This document shows positions 1 to 8,275 of a stretch of 64,000 nucleotides of DNA, in pieces. This DNA comes from Desulforudis sp. (lineage in GTDB: Bacteria; Bacillota; Desulfotomaculia; Desulfotomaculales; Desulforudaceae), in the NCBI GenBank assembly GCA_003604975.1, contig QZIR01000071.1, forward strand, positions 1 through 64,000, in the 5' to 3' direction. Below the pieces are notes generated by a model that searched no databases, had not been told where the DNA came from, and was given only the letters and a program-made list of their open reading frames with translations. The translations under genes and the position numbers were made by a program. How positions within the stretch are numbered: the first letter of the stretch is position 1; each line of letters starts with the position of its first letter.

Positions 1-111
1 AAAATTACCAAATATCCCAGTACACTTTTGTCCGATTCACCCCATAGATAGGGACTTTGTTTCATCAAAACTTTTCATCAACGTGTTATAGCAATTCATA
101 ATATGTGCCCA

Positions 112-726
112 TCACAGCTCATTCAGCCACGGTTCCAGCCACGAGACAATCAGGGGATAGAGCCATTCATCGAACATTCCATCGAGGTACAGGACGAAAA
201 GAGCCAGCAAAAGCATGGTCCCGACCAGGATCCATCCGCTATAATTTGGACGAGGGAGGATCAGGGCACGGGTAGCCTCATTGCGTCCATTGGTCACCCG
301 CAGGCTGCCAAATCGATAATAACCGTTCAGAGTAACCGAATCCCCAGGCATAGGAGCGCTACCACGCAGCTCGCCCCGTAGGAGGCAGGAGACCTCTTCC
401 CCGTTATCTCTGGTCACCCGGAAGTCATACACCCTGATCCTGCCGAACCGGTACGCGGAACGAAGCTCAGGGAAAATACGGACAAGGAGCTCGTCCAGAA
501 GGACAAGATTCATGGGGCCATTGAGCCGGACGATCAGCAGGAGCAACAGGATGCCGCCACTGGCAATGAACGTGCCGAAAAGATCGTTGAGGAACCTGAA
601 GAGCGAGAATGGTGCAGCAAGGCAGATGAAAAACCAGAATATCTTGCTGAGAGCAAGAGCCCAGTCTGTCCGGCCCTCTTCCTCGTAGGTTCTCATTCGG
701 GCAATACGTCCTGTTATGCTTGGCAT
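112..726 (-). CDS. Membrane protein with a soluble beta-rich middle domain, unknown function
   Basis: I do not recognise a family. The 204-residue protein has two hydrophobic stretches near the N-terminus (about residues 27-45 and 52-68). A soluble middle part (about 85-160) has short alternating strands and looks like a small beta-barrel, with phrases such as RIRVYDFRVTRDNG and GDSVTLNGYYRFG. One more hydrophobic segment lies near the C-terminus (about 165-182). It is the last gene of the leftward run that begins at 10.6 kb and follows the 115-residue membrane gene by 15 bp. A GGAGG Shine-Dalgarno sits just before the ATG. The position suggests a membrane partner of the AAA/vWA/ADP-ribosyltransferase cluster; this is inference from neighbourhood only. 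Confidence 0.7.
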   Translation of the reverse strand: MPSITGRIARMRTYEEEGRTDWALALSKIFWFFICLAAPFSLFRFLNDLFGTFIASGGILLLLLIVRLNGPMNLVLLDELLVRIFPELRSAYRFGRIRVYDFRVTRDNGEEVSCLLRGELRGSAPMPGDSVTLNGYYRFGSLRVTNGRNEATRALILPRPNYSGWILVGTMLLLALFVLYLDGMFDEWLYPLIVSWLEPWLNEL

Positions 727-741
727 GGTGGCCTCCTCTGT

Positions 742-1089
742 TTATGGCAATCGCCTTGGCCCAAAGCCGCGGAGCAACCAGCGCATGAACCTGAACGGCG
801 CCATGAGCAGGTCATAGAGCAGGTTGGAAATCAATCGGTCCGATACCCCTCGCCCAAATATCATGCGAATGAGGGATATTACAAAGCAAAGCATGAGAAT
901 GGCGAAAAGCCAGGGCGGGAGCGACTCGACGATGGCATCGATAAACGGCCCGAACAGGGCCAGGAACAAAATGGTGCCGAAAAGCGTCAGCGCAAGCTGG
1001 CGAAATCCGATAATCATCAGCAGGCCGGCGCCAACAAGCGCCAGGACATATGCCTCCTCCGGGATAAACATCAATAAGGCAGTGAACAT
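742..1089 (-). CDS. Small multi-pass membrane protein, unknown function
   Basis: This 115-residue protein is mostly hydrophobic, with about three membrane segments (residues 10-27, 32-52 and 58-78). The C-terminus is short, basic and Arg/Pro-rich, and should face the cytoplasm by the positive-inside rule. An AGGAGG Shine-Dalgarno lies 8 bp before the ATG, so the start is well supported. It lies between two other small membrane genes with short gaps and is probably co-transcribed with them. No family was recognised. Confidence 0.65.
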   Translation of the reverse strand: MFTALLMFIPEEAYVLALVGAGLLMIIGFRQLALTLFGTILFLALFGPFIDAIVESLPPWLFAILMLCFVISLIRMIFGRGVSDRLISNLLYDLLMAPFRFMRWLLRGFGPRRLP

Positions 1090-1129
1090 ATATCGTTACC
1101 TCCTGTTATTCCAAATTAAACATTACCAA

Positions 1130-1414
1130 TTATTTATCGCCATCATTATCAAATATTTTCTTTACATATCTATCAAACCTCGTTGACGCTATGATAATCA
1201 GTATAATTGATGCCACGTTTCCATATACATCAATATATTCAGGATAATTAAAAATTCTATATATTATTCCGCCAAGCAGGACAAGCCAAATTGGAAAAAT
1301 TACCAACTCTGGACGCGACCCAATATCATTATTTTTTCTCATATCTTCAATAAGATCGCTATATACAAGTGAAACAATAACGATATACATTAAAGATAAC
1401 GCCCATTGCTCCAT
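1130..1414 (-). CDS. Small hydrophobic protein, unknown function
   Basis: The product has about 94 residues and three probable membrane segments (about 5-21, 42-60 and 66-82), followed by a charged tail. I prefer the ATG at 1414, which has a GAGGG sequence 5 bp upstream; a GTG two codons earlier (1420) is also possible. The gene is clearly more AT-rich than its neighbours (the DegT-type gene above and the 115-residue gene below), so it may have been inserted into the cluster later. Family unknown. Confidence 0.55.
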   Translation of the reverse strand: MEQWALSLMYIVIVSLVYSDLIEDMRKNNDIGSRPELVIFPIWLVLLGGIIYRIFNYPEYIDVYGNVASIILIIIASTRFDRYVKKIFDNDGDK

Positions 1415-1433
1415 AATCACCCTCAGTTCGTTT

Positions 1434-2684
1434 CTATTGAAACATTGCTAACTCATGTAATTTCATGCCCATCTCAAAAGCATTCTCTGGATTTACGGTA
1501 TCCATATCAATTGCACTCAGAGCCCAGAGTTCCTTGCCAGCACAATGCGCTTCGGCCACCGGGCAGGAACCGGCGAGGTGACTTTGGTGCTGCTTCACCT
1601 GGAACGGCAGATCGGCTTTTCCCAGGCGCATATGCAACGGACTGCGCACAGGCCCGCACCGGAGCGGCACTCCCTCTTCCTGCGCCAGGCCGGTAAATGT
1701 CTGACGCCGATCCGGATCACCTTCCCAGGAAAGCGGAAGCCCATATGCTGCCAGGGAATCAGTCGATGGATAAGAAATCGGGCGAAGAACTAGCGCCTCA
1801 CCCAATCCCTCCCGGAAGGCGGTCCAGACAGCCCGGCGATTCGCAAGACGCCCGGGCAAGTCACTGATGCCCGCAACAGCCAGAGCAGCTGCAAGCGGAT
1901 GCAGACGATAGTTCAGACCAAGATCATGGACAGAATCACAGTCGAAGCCGAACTCCCGACGCGAACGGGAGGGATGCTGGGTGATTGCCATGGCCCCCTT
2001 GAAAATGCCAGAATCGTTTGTCGCCAGCAACCCGCCCTCTCCGCCAGAGACCAGTTTGCCCCGGCCCAGGCTGAAACAGCAGGCGTCACCAAATCCGGCT
2101 GCCGATTTCCCTTCCACCTCTGCCCCAAAGGCATGCGCGCCATCCGCGATCACCGCGAGACCATGCTTCCTGGCCATCTCCAGGAAAGGATCCATTGGGG
2201 CGATATCGCCAAAGAGATGTACCGGCAGAATAGCCCTGGTGCGGGGACCAATCCGGTCGCTGACACTCTGCGGATCCAGGCAGAGGGTATCGGGGAGGAT
2301 ATCGGCGAATACTGGGGTCGCCCCGACAAAGAGCACTGGTGAGATACTCTGTCCCCAGGAGTAGGGGGTAACAATCACCTCGTCACCCTGACCGATGCCG
2401 CGGGCAAGGAGAGCCGCGTGCAGGGCTGCCGTCCCGCTTGAAACAGCAAGCACATTTCGCACCCCAAGGAATCTCGCCATTTCCCTTTCCAGCTCAGCCA
2501 CCATGCCCGCGCCCTCAAGGTCGGAAAGCCACGAAGGATCCCCTATCCCAACTGTGGCGGCATGCTGCAGCATCGCTGCCTGAAAAAGGCTCATCCCTGA
2601 CCCGGGTGACTGGTGAACGGGGGTATCAGCCTGAGAAAAACCCCTTACCGTTGTTCTGTCATAATGATTCATCACTCCTCCCAT
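1434..2684 (-). CDS. DegT/DnrJ/EryC1-type PLP-dependent aminotransferase
   Basis: The 416-residue protein has the layout of the DegT/DnrJ/EryC1/StrS family, fold-type I PLP enzymes that usually transaminate keto-sugars. Visible marks are the SSGTAALHAAL substrate/cofactor loop (about residue 80), the PVHLFGD strand (about 155), the IADGAHAFGAE segment with the PLP-nitrogen Asp, and a lysine in FSLGRGKLVSGGEGG (about 210) at the Schiff-base position. The start overlaps the stop of the upstream AAA gene (TAATG arrangement), indicating translational coupling. A sugar or amino-acid transaminase inside a membrane/AAA/ADP-ribosyltransferase cluster is unexpected, and no glycosyltransferase or nucleotide-sugar gene lies nearby. 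The natural substrate cannot be read from the sequence. Confidence 0.85.
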   Translation of the reverse strand: MGGVMNHYDRTTVRGFSQADTPVHQSPGSGMSLFQAAMLQHAATVGIGDPSWLSDLEGAGMVAELEREMARFLGVRNVLAVSSGTAALHAALLARGIGQGDEVIVTPYSWGQSISPVLFVGATPVFADILPDTLCLDPQSVSDRIGPRTRAILPVHLFGDIAPMDPFLEMARKHGLAVIADGAHAFGAEVEGKSAAGFGDACCFSLGRGKLVSGGEGGLLATNDSGIFKGAMAITQHPSRSRREFGFDCDSVHDLGLNYRLHPLAAALAVAGISDLPGRLANRRAVWTAFREGLGEALVLRPISYPSTDSLAAYGLPLSWEGDPDRRQTFTGLAQEEGVPLRCGPVRSPLHMRLGKADLPFQVKQHQSHLAGSCPVAEAHCAGKELWALSAIDMDTVNPENAFEMGMKLHELAMFQ

Positions 2685-4450
2685 TATTTCATCCAGCGGG
2701 CCTGTTGCCGTTGCCCAGCCAGTTCTCGTAAATGCTGGTTCAGCTCAACGGTATTCAATCGACCATTGGCATCCACTATTTTCTGTTCGAGGAGATCTGC
2801 AGGGATTTCTGCACCCGGGCGGAGACCATTCAACCCGTTCCAGGGCAGGAGGCTCTGGCTGCTGGTCATTGCAAGTGAGCGCAGCCGGATAAATTCGAGT
2901 TCAAGCGGATCGTCGGCATCCAGATGGTCGTTTGTCGCGGCTTGCAGGTGCTGGTTTTCAATGACGGACCCCAGCTTGCCAGCTGCGGCATCCGCCCGCA
3001 AACCTGCCTGGATCAGTATTTCCTGAAGAGAGCGGCCGCTGGGCCGAAGTGGAGCGAGAATATCAGGGGCCGCCTCCATCGCCGCCGGAGCCAACGTGCG
3101 CTCAAAACGCCTCGCCAACATGGGCAGCAGTTCCCTGATCTCACTTGAACTGGGTTTGGAAACTGGGATAGATACCCTAAACCGGTCGAGAAGGGCGGGA
3201 TCAAGAAGGTCCGGCCGGTTGCTGGCTCCGACGAAGAGGACCCGGCCCCGCAGGTGCATGCTCCCCAGCCAGTTGAAGATCCTCGCAAGCAGCCGCTCGC
3301 TGGTACCTGAGTCATTTGATCCACCGGTGGACCGCTGGCCAAGCAACTGGTCAATCTCATCGAAAAAGAAGACACAGGGGGCCAACTGCTCCACAACTGT
3401 AATGACACGCTCGAGCTGCTGTTCGCTCTGCCCAACCCATGGAGACCTGACACTCCGCATCTCCAGCAGAGGCCAACCAAGCTCACAGGCCAGGGCCTGG
3501 ACCACATGGCTCTTGCCGCAGCCGGGCTCCCCATGCAGCAGGATGGCCTGAGGCGCTGGCCGGCCAGCCCTGATCTGGGGAATGATCAGGTTGCCGATAT
3601 ATTCCTTGAGCGTCTGCAGCCCAGCGACATTCTGGAAACCGCTCTGAGGCTCAGAGACTTCGACGAGATCCTGAGCCAGTTGCCGGATCGCGCGGGCCTT
3701 GACCTCTCGTACTTCCGTACGCGATACGGGCCGGTGGAAATGAGCGGCTTCTCTGTAGAGCCCGTGAATCTCTACCAGAGGAATTCCCGCGGTTATGGCG
3801 GTCAGCTCCTCAGCGGACAGACCATCCTCCAGGGCACCAAACTCATGGCGTCCATTGGCTCTCAGCCTTTCGATAAGCTTGATGTACGCCCCGCGTTCTT
3901 CCACTGAAGGAAGACCAACAGATATCCGCCTGTATGCCGGAGAGCGGCTCAGAAGCTCCACCGGCATCGTCTCGTAGGTAACCAGAATGATCCGCGAACG
4001 GCCGCTGGCGATGTCATCATCAACTGCAAGCTGATGGAGGATCTCCGCAATCTGCACCTCTTCGCTTGAAATGCCGGCCTGATTGACCGATGTCGGGGCC
4101 AGATGCTCCCCGTAATGGACCAGCACGACCCAACGCTCATTGGGGTTACGAAGCAAAGCGAAAAGCCCTTTCATGACATTGAGCGCACTGGCCTGCGTAG
4201 CAAGGCGACGCATCACCTCGTGAGTCTGATTTGCAGGTTCGGGGACTTCCCGGACCACTCCCATGGCCGGTAGAAATACCGCAACCCGATACCCTTCCTT
4301 GCACAGGTGCGAGGCGATGAAAAAGTTGAGAGAGGAGGGGTTTATCTCCCCTTCGGGCCAGTAGTAGAGGTCCTGGGTATTGAAGGTGAGGATGACATGC
4401 TGCCGCACGGCAAGGGCTCTATCAATCTCATCAAGGAAGGTCGGTTTCAT
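2684..4450 (-). CDS. AAA ATPase with a degenerate N-terminal module (Ycf46-like layout)
   Basis: The 588-residue protein has two halves. Residues 1 to about 260 resemble an AAA fold without a Walker A motif (VILTFNTQDLYY, then WVVLVHYGE and IILVTYETMP as core strands). Residues from about 270 to 480 form a canonical AAA module: Walker A in LLHGEPGCGKSHVVQALA, Walker B in CVFFFDEIDQ, sensor 1 in FVGASNRPD, and the LLDRFRV arginine-finger region. This inactive-plus-active layout resembles Ycf46-type ATPases. It is preceded by a clear GGAGGAG ribosome site and coupled to the downstream DegT-type gene. With the upstream vWA lipoprotein it may form an ATPase/vWA remodelling pair, which is an inference. 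An ordinary FtsH-like protease is excluded because no protease domain is present. Confidence 0.85.
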   Translation of the reverse strand: MKPTFLDEIDRALAVRQHVILTFNTQDLYYWPEGEINPSSLNFFIASHLCKEGYRVAVFLPAMGVVREVPEPANQTHEVMRRLATQASALNVMKGLFALLRNPNERWVVLVHYGEHLAPTSVNQAGISSEEVQIAEILHQLAVDDDIASGRSRIILVTYETMPVELLSRSPAYRRISVGLPSVEERGAYIKLIERLRANGRHEFGALEDGLSAEELTAITAGIPLVEIHGLYREAAHFHRPVSRTEVREVKARAIRQLAQDLVEVSEPQSGFQNVAGLQTLKEYIGNLIIPQIRAGRPAPQAILLHGEPGCGKSHVVQALACELGWPLLEMRSVRSPWVGQSEQQLERVITVVEQLAPCVFFFDEIDQLLGQRSTGGSNDSGTSERLLARIFNWLGSMHLRGRVLFVGASNRPDLLDPALLDRFRVSIPVSKPSSSEIRELLPMLARRFERTLAPAAMEAAPDILAPLRPSGRSLQEILIQAGLRADAAAGKLGSVIENQHLQAATNDHLDADDPLELEFIRLRSLAMTSSQSLLPWNGLNGLRPGAEIPADLLEQKIVDANGRLNTVELNQHLRELAGQRQQARWMK

Positions 4451-4472
4451 TGGTTCTCCTCCATTTTCAGGG

Positions 4473-4997
4473 TTAATGAGCGGGGCTTGCTGGTTTCAGG
4501 ATGCCGGGATTCCTGCGGTACACTTGGTTCGGTACCACAATATTGGCCGTTTTCGGAGATTTGACGGACCGGTATCGAATGGCTGCCCCTTCTTTCGAAG
4601 CGGCCTGGCTCAGCTTTCGGCCAAGCTTCGGTCCAATCATCCCCTTCTTAAAGGTTCCCCGGAAATTCATCTTTGGCAGAACGGTCCGAAGCTTGTCCAC
4701 CTTAGGCTTAGAATAATCCCAGAGTTTGTACTTCTGGACATCCTTGTATTTCAGGATATTTTGTGCCTTGGGCGCTTCCTTCAGCGCCGTGGCCCGGCTC
4801 TCCGACAGATAAACGCCCTTGCCGAAACGGGCTTCGGCGCTCATTTTACTGGCCGCAAAGCCCTTCTGGGCGATCTTACGGGCCGCTGCTTTGCTGGTGG
4901 CATGGAAGAGAAAGGCCTCAGCGGTCGTGGCCGAAATAGACTGCAGCGACCAGACGACAACGAGAACCACCGCGATTTTCCTGAAGATCGTGTTCAT
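4473..4997 (-). CDS. Secreted PARP-type ADP-ribosyltransferase-like protein (candidate toxin)
   Basis: The 174-residue protein begins with a signal peptide (hydrophobic residues 8-23, likely cut after Ala28). It then directly shows FLFHATS (His32), a following helix ending in QKGF, and FGKGVYLSES (Tyr63). This H...G-F...FGxG-x-Y pattern is typical of PARP-like ADP-ribosyltransferases, in which the His and Tyr bind NAD. A last strand, NIVVPNQVY (about 150-158), stands where the family has its Glu or Gln. I infer a secreted enzyme that modifies a target with ADP-ribose from NAD, acting in the periplasm or outside the cell. No immunity gene is evident. The gene sits 22 bp upstream of the AAA gene and 43 bp after the coiled-coil gene, with a GGAGGGAG ribosome site. 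The fold is a motif-level assignment. Confidence 0.65.
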   Translation of the reverse strand: MNTIFRKIAVVLVVVWSLQSISATTAEAFLFHATSKAAARKIAQKGFAASKMSAEARFGKGVYLSESRATALKEAPKAQNILKYKDVQKYKLWDYSKPKVDKLRTVLPKMNFRGTFKKGMIGPKLGRKLSQAASKEGAAIRYRSVKSPKTANIVVPNQVYRRNPGILKPASPAH

Positions 4998-5040
4998 TTC
5001 TCTCCCTCCTTTTGGATTGCGATTGTGATTACCGGCACCA

Positions 5041-5940
5041 TTAAGCCCGTTCCTTTTTCCCCACTAACCCTGACAGCAAGCTGGTCTTCGGCCGATTGGC
5101 AACCGGCGCCTGCTTGATCGGCGCAGCCGATACCGTGCGGCCCCTGGCGGCGGTGCCAGCACCACTCCCCATCGTCCTGGCAAGCACACCGCCCTCAGGC
5201 CGGCCGTGGGTGCTCCCACCCGATCGCTGCAGGGAAAGACCGCGTTTGGCCATCTCCCGCTCGATCCGCTTGAGCTCGCCATGACACTCCAGTCCGGAGA
5301 AACCGCTCATGTCGAGGTGCAGCTCACCGGTCTGCCTGTCCACTTTCGCCCAGACACAGGTCCGGCCACTGGTGGCCCGCAGGCCTTCACCGCGCCGTTC
5401 AACTGCATAACCCAACCCCGCAAGCGACTGGGCGGCCAGACTCCTGGTGACCTGACCCTCCGCAGCGGCGAGCTGGGAATGAACCTCATCCCGGATGGTC
5501 TGCAGACGGGACTGTGCCGCCCTGACCTGCAGCAGGTCAATACTTTTGCCACCGGCATTGCGGAGGCTTTCACCCCATGCCCGCGACTGCTTGGCCAGGC
5601 GGTCCAGCTCAGCCCCATGCTCGAACCGGGCAAAGGTGCCCAGGACATTCTTCTCCGCCAAGACCGAACACATGGCCTGAACGGCAAGGATATCCCTGTT
5701 TCCCTGACCGGCAAGGTGGGACTGGCCGGACGTCGTCGAATGCATCCGCATGCTCAGTTCCCGTTGCCACGCCTCAGTGCGCTCCTTGGCATTCTGCCAG
5801 CGCTGGGCACGCAGCTCTGCGCGCACCCGCGCTGCCTCCGCCTCCGCTGCCCGACGCGCAATCAGGACCGAATCCACCACCGCATCGGCGGCAGCACTGT
5901 TGCTTTCTACCCTCGGACTGTAGGACGTTTCCTCGCTCAT
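5041..5940 (-). CDS. Alanine/arginine-rich coiled-coil protein, unknown function
   Basis: This 299-residue soluble protein has no signal peptide or membrane segment. Residues 25-60 are a long charged helix rich in Ala, Arg and Glu. A second helical stretch runs through about 90-165, and a compact beta-containing part (about 170-225, with RTCVWAKVDRQTGELHLDM) precedes a flexible Gly/Ala/Pro/Arg-rich tail. The start is supported by GGAGGT 6 bp upstream. It lies 24 bp downstream of the large membrane protein gene and just upstream of the ADP-ribosyltransferase-like gene, so it may be a cytoplasmic adaptor or chaperone for one of them (inference). No family recognised. Confidence 0.65.
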   Translation of the reverse strand: MSEETSYSPRVESNSAAADAVVDSVLIARRAAEAEAARVRAELRAQRWQNAKERTEAWQRELSMRMHSTTSGQSHLAGQGNRDILAVQAMCSVLAEKNVLGTFARFEHGAELDRLAKQSRAWGESLRNAGGKSIDLLQVRAAQSRLQTIRDEVHSQLAAAEGQVTRSLAAQSLAGLGYAVERRGEGLRATSGRTCVWAKVDRQTGELHLDMSGFSGLECHGELKRIEREMAKRGLSLQRSGGSTHGRPEGGVLARTMGSGAGTAARGRTVSAAPIKQAPVANRPKTSLLSGLVGKKERA

Positions 5941-5964
5941 CTCGATACCTCCATCGGTTGAAAG

Positions 5965-7149
5965 TTATGCGCCGACCCCCATGGGATCGAACCCCTTGGA
6001 GCTGACCGTATAGTTAAACTCTTCACCCTGGCTGGATTCCGGCTTGTCTGCCGGTGCCGGCCCCGGTTCGGACGCAATGGTTTCGAATTCGCCCGCCGGG
6101 GCAGCCTCAGGCGCAGACGCTGCCTGGGGTGCGTTCTCCAACTGACGCTCCTTCGGCTGCCAGCCGAAAAGGCCCAGGATCGCCTGGCCCTGGTCGATGG
6201 CCATATCCAAACCTGTCTGAAGGATGCCGTGCGCCCTGTTAACCAGCTCCAGTATCAGGGACAAGACTCCTCCGGTAACCGCCAGAGGCAGAAAGGCGGC
6301 AGCCGTGATGCAGAACAGGATGATCCATTTGAGCATGGGCAGCGCCCCGTTGAAACTGACCAACCCTGCTCCAATGACCGCGGCATTGGCACACAGAAAG
6401 GCGACCAGGGGAATCCATGCCTGAGGAACATAACTCTGGGCCGTAGCCACAACACTTTCCTGCAACCTGGCAATTGCCGCATCGATCTCATCACCACCCT
6501 CAGCGACTGGGGCCTCCCTCACCTGGGCAACCTGAGCACCCGGCAATATTTCATGGACGATTATGTCTGTCCGGTAGTACCCCAGCAGAAACTGCGAGGT
6601 CACCGCAACCATAATGCCCAGGATGCAGATAGCTATAAATACCCCCCGGAGAAAAGGCTTAAAGTTGCCCATCCATGGCGCCAGGTGGGTTACCCCCATG
6701 ACATCGAACAGGAACAGACCCCAGGCGATTGCCGCCGTCCAGGTCGCAATCGCCATCAGCATACCGGGGCTGGTTTCGGTAAGCAGATTTGCCTCCAGGC
6801 CAAGACTGTCGAATGTCTGGCCCAGCACCCCAAGTTCACAGGTTAGGAAGATTACTGTCAGAACCGTATAGATAAGGGCACCGAAAACCCACATGATATA
6901 ATGGCGATTGGACTGATTGGGCGATTCACCCTGAATCTGCTCCCGGACCCAGGCCCGGATCGCCTGGCGGCTGCTCCGGCACCACTCCACGATCATCTGC
7001 AAGGGGCTGTAGATAAACATCATACAGCATGCATTGAGACGGGTGACGCCATCACGGTTTGCGCCAAGCCAGCACAGTCCGCCGACACCAGCGATGACAA
7101 TGGCGACAAGCGCGACTATCAGCGTGTCTTGGGTAACAGGCAGGGTCAT
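5965..7149 (-). CDS. Polytopic membrane protein, paralogue A of a duplicated pair
   Basis: The product has about 394 residues, with roughly six membrane segments and a long acidic, Ala/Pro-rich cytoplasmic tail (last 70 residues). It is visibly homologous to the protein at 8264-9160. Both contain the sequence 'TSPGxLxAIATWxAA', a LGVL...SLGL motif and an 'AICILGI' type segment in the same order. I place the start at the ATG at 7149 because it matches the start of the three related genes and has a GGAGG ribosome site inside the shared upstream repeat; a GTG at 7164 would lie on that site. The first 15 residues resemble those of the other three repeat-led genes, so the copied unit reached into the coding sequence. 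Function unknown. Confidence 0.75.
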   Translation of the reverse strand: MTLPVTQDTLIVALVAIVIAGVGGLCWLGANRDGVTRLNACCMMFIYSPLQMIVEWCRSSRQAIRAWVREQIQGESPNQSNRHYIMWVFGALIYTVLTVIFLTCELGVLGQTFDSLGLEANLLTETSPGMLMAIATWTAAIAWGLFLFDVMGVTHLAPWMGNFKPFLRGVFIAICILGIMVAVTSQFLLGYYRTDIIVHEILPGAQVAQVREAPVAEGGDEIDAAIARLQESVVATAQSYVPQAWIPLVAFLCANAAVIGAGLVSFNGALPMLKWIILFCITAAAFLPLAVTGGVLSLILELVNRAHGILQTGLDMAIDQGQAILGLFGWQPKERQLENAPQAASAPEAAPAGEFETIASEPGPAPADKPESSQGEEFNYTVSSKGFDPMGVGA

Positions 7150-7375
7150 CTGTTCGTCCTCCACTGGTTCGGGTTGATCAGGGATATCGGTGAAGCCACA
7201 AAATATTTTTTAGTTGTGCTGACTGGCCATCACCGTGAACGAACGCATGACTGATGTAGATCGGCTTCTGTTGCCAGGCGCCGCAGCCCCGTTCCTGTGG
7301 CAGGAATGGTTAGTCTTTATTAGTCGCCGTCCATACCCGCCTCCCTCGCTTCTCTCCTGGTTTCAAGTTGTCTAT
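7147..7375 (-). repeat. Leader repeat, copy 1 (upstream of 5965-7149)
   Basis: This is the first of four copies of an upstream element that ends at the start codon of a gene. On the minus strand it contains a conserved CCACAGGAACGGGG block, then GGCGCCTGGCAACAGAAGCC, a GTTCG-containing stretch, TGTGGCTTCACC, TGATCAACC(C/T)GAACC and the GGAGG ribosome site. The 165 bp next to the gene (7147-7311) match the other copies very closely; beyond that, copy 1 diverges faster than the others. Confidence 0.9.
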
Positions 7376-7666
7376 TGTGCTTCACTGCTCTCTAATCAAA
7401 TAATATGCCAATTCCATTATCGGGCTTCGCAAACTCCCAAATTTTCTAAAATTATATTTCATTACAGCTAATTATAAACATACACCCCTTCGGCAATCCC
7501 TAGGTGCGGAACCTCGCTCCAGCCAGGAAAAACTCACAACCAAAACCGACTGTGATGCTGGCCAGCTCACAAAACATTAACTCGAAATAACCTCTCGCTT
7601 TCAGTTCTGCTTCTGTTTCCGAGCGCCGCAGCCCCATTCCAATGGCGGGAAAATCGAGTGACAGTC
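7376..7666. other. Non-coding spacer with a decayed partial repeat
   Basis: No convincing gene is visible here. At about 7600-7650 there is a worn partial copy of the leader repeat: the GCGCCGCAGCCCC core with flanking bases is still recognisable, with scattered substitutions. The 7380-7500 part is AT-rich. The segment probably records an older duplication event in this cluster. A 64-codon leftward open frame (7500-7694) passes through it but has no support. Confidence 0.5.
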
Positions 7667-7975
7667 TCATCTCCAGAAATGAGCCGCAGACCATTTCTCA
7701 TAGGACTCAATGGTGCGGATCGGATTAACATCCCGCTCTATTCCGGCGGCGATCAACCGGGCACAGGCCAGAACAGGATCACTTTCCGGCCGCTTGCCGT
7801 CACTGATGCCCGGTGCATGCGAGGAACCCTTATCAGGAAGTTCCTGCCGCCCTGGCTTCGGGACTTCATTCGCTGGGAATCGATTTTGGATCCGGTATAA
7901 CCCGCCGATAACGGCGAGCGCACAGATGATGATCAGGACAGCGGTGAGTTCCTGGGTGAAGAGTATGTTCAGCAT
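7667..7975 (-). CDS. Small membrane-anchored protein, paralogue of 10328-10606
   Basis: The 102-residue protein has one N-terminal membrane segment (about residues 8-27), a variable Pro/Gly-rich linker and a conserved C-terminal block. That block, ARLIAAGIERDVNPIRT followed by KWSAAHFWR, matches ARLIAAGLERDVELVRT and KWSEESFWR in the protein at 10328-10606. The first residues (MLNILFTQELTAVL) follow the pattern shared by all four repeat-led genes. The start is fixed by GGAGG within leader repeat copy 2. Anchored in the inner membrane with its conserved part in the cytoplasm or periplasm, it could be an adaptor subunit. Family unknown. Confidence 0.7.
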   Translation of the reverse strand: MLNILFTQELTAVLIIICALAVIGGLYRIQNRFPANEVPKPGRQELPDKGSSHAPGISDGKRPESDPVLACARLIAAGIERDVNPIRTIESYEKWSAAHFWR

Positions 7976-8275
7976 GTTCGTTCCTCCACTGGTTCGGGTT
8001 GATCAGGGATATCGGTGAAGCCACAATGTTTTGTTATTCGTGACCGGATTGGCCATCACCTTGAACGAACTTCTGACTGAATTGGATCGGCTTCTGTTGC
8101 CAGGCGCCGGCGCCCCGTTCCTGTGGCAGGAATGTTGTTTCATATCAGGTCTCCATTGCCGCCTCCGTCCCTTCTCTCCTGGAAATAAGATACTTCATCG
8201 TCTCAGACCCCATGGCTGCGGATAGTTCTCCTGGCCTTCAATAGTTAAAGAACTCATAATAAATTACGGTGCACT
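7973..8275 (-). repeat. Leader repeat, copy 2 (upstream of 7667-7975)
   Basis: This is a full-length copy of about 300 bp filling the gap between the 298-residue gene and the 102-residue gene. It begins on the minus strand with a TTATGAGTT element just after the upstream stop, runs through the GAAGGCCAGGAGAAC block and the CCACAGGAACGGGG core, and ends at GGAGGAACGAAC-ATG. Confidence 0.9.

Noticed and set aside
1406-2731. Rightward open frames opposite the DegT-type gene
   Set aside because: They are shadows of a GC-rich coding sequence on the other strand; the translated text lacks protein-like motifs, and the leftward frame has full family motifs.
7500-7694. Small leftward gene of 64 codons
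   Set aside because: No ribosome site, overlaps the end of a supported gene and passes through a decayed repeat copy.
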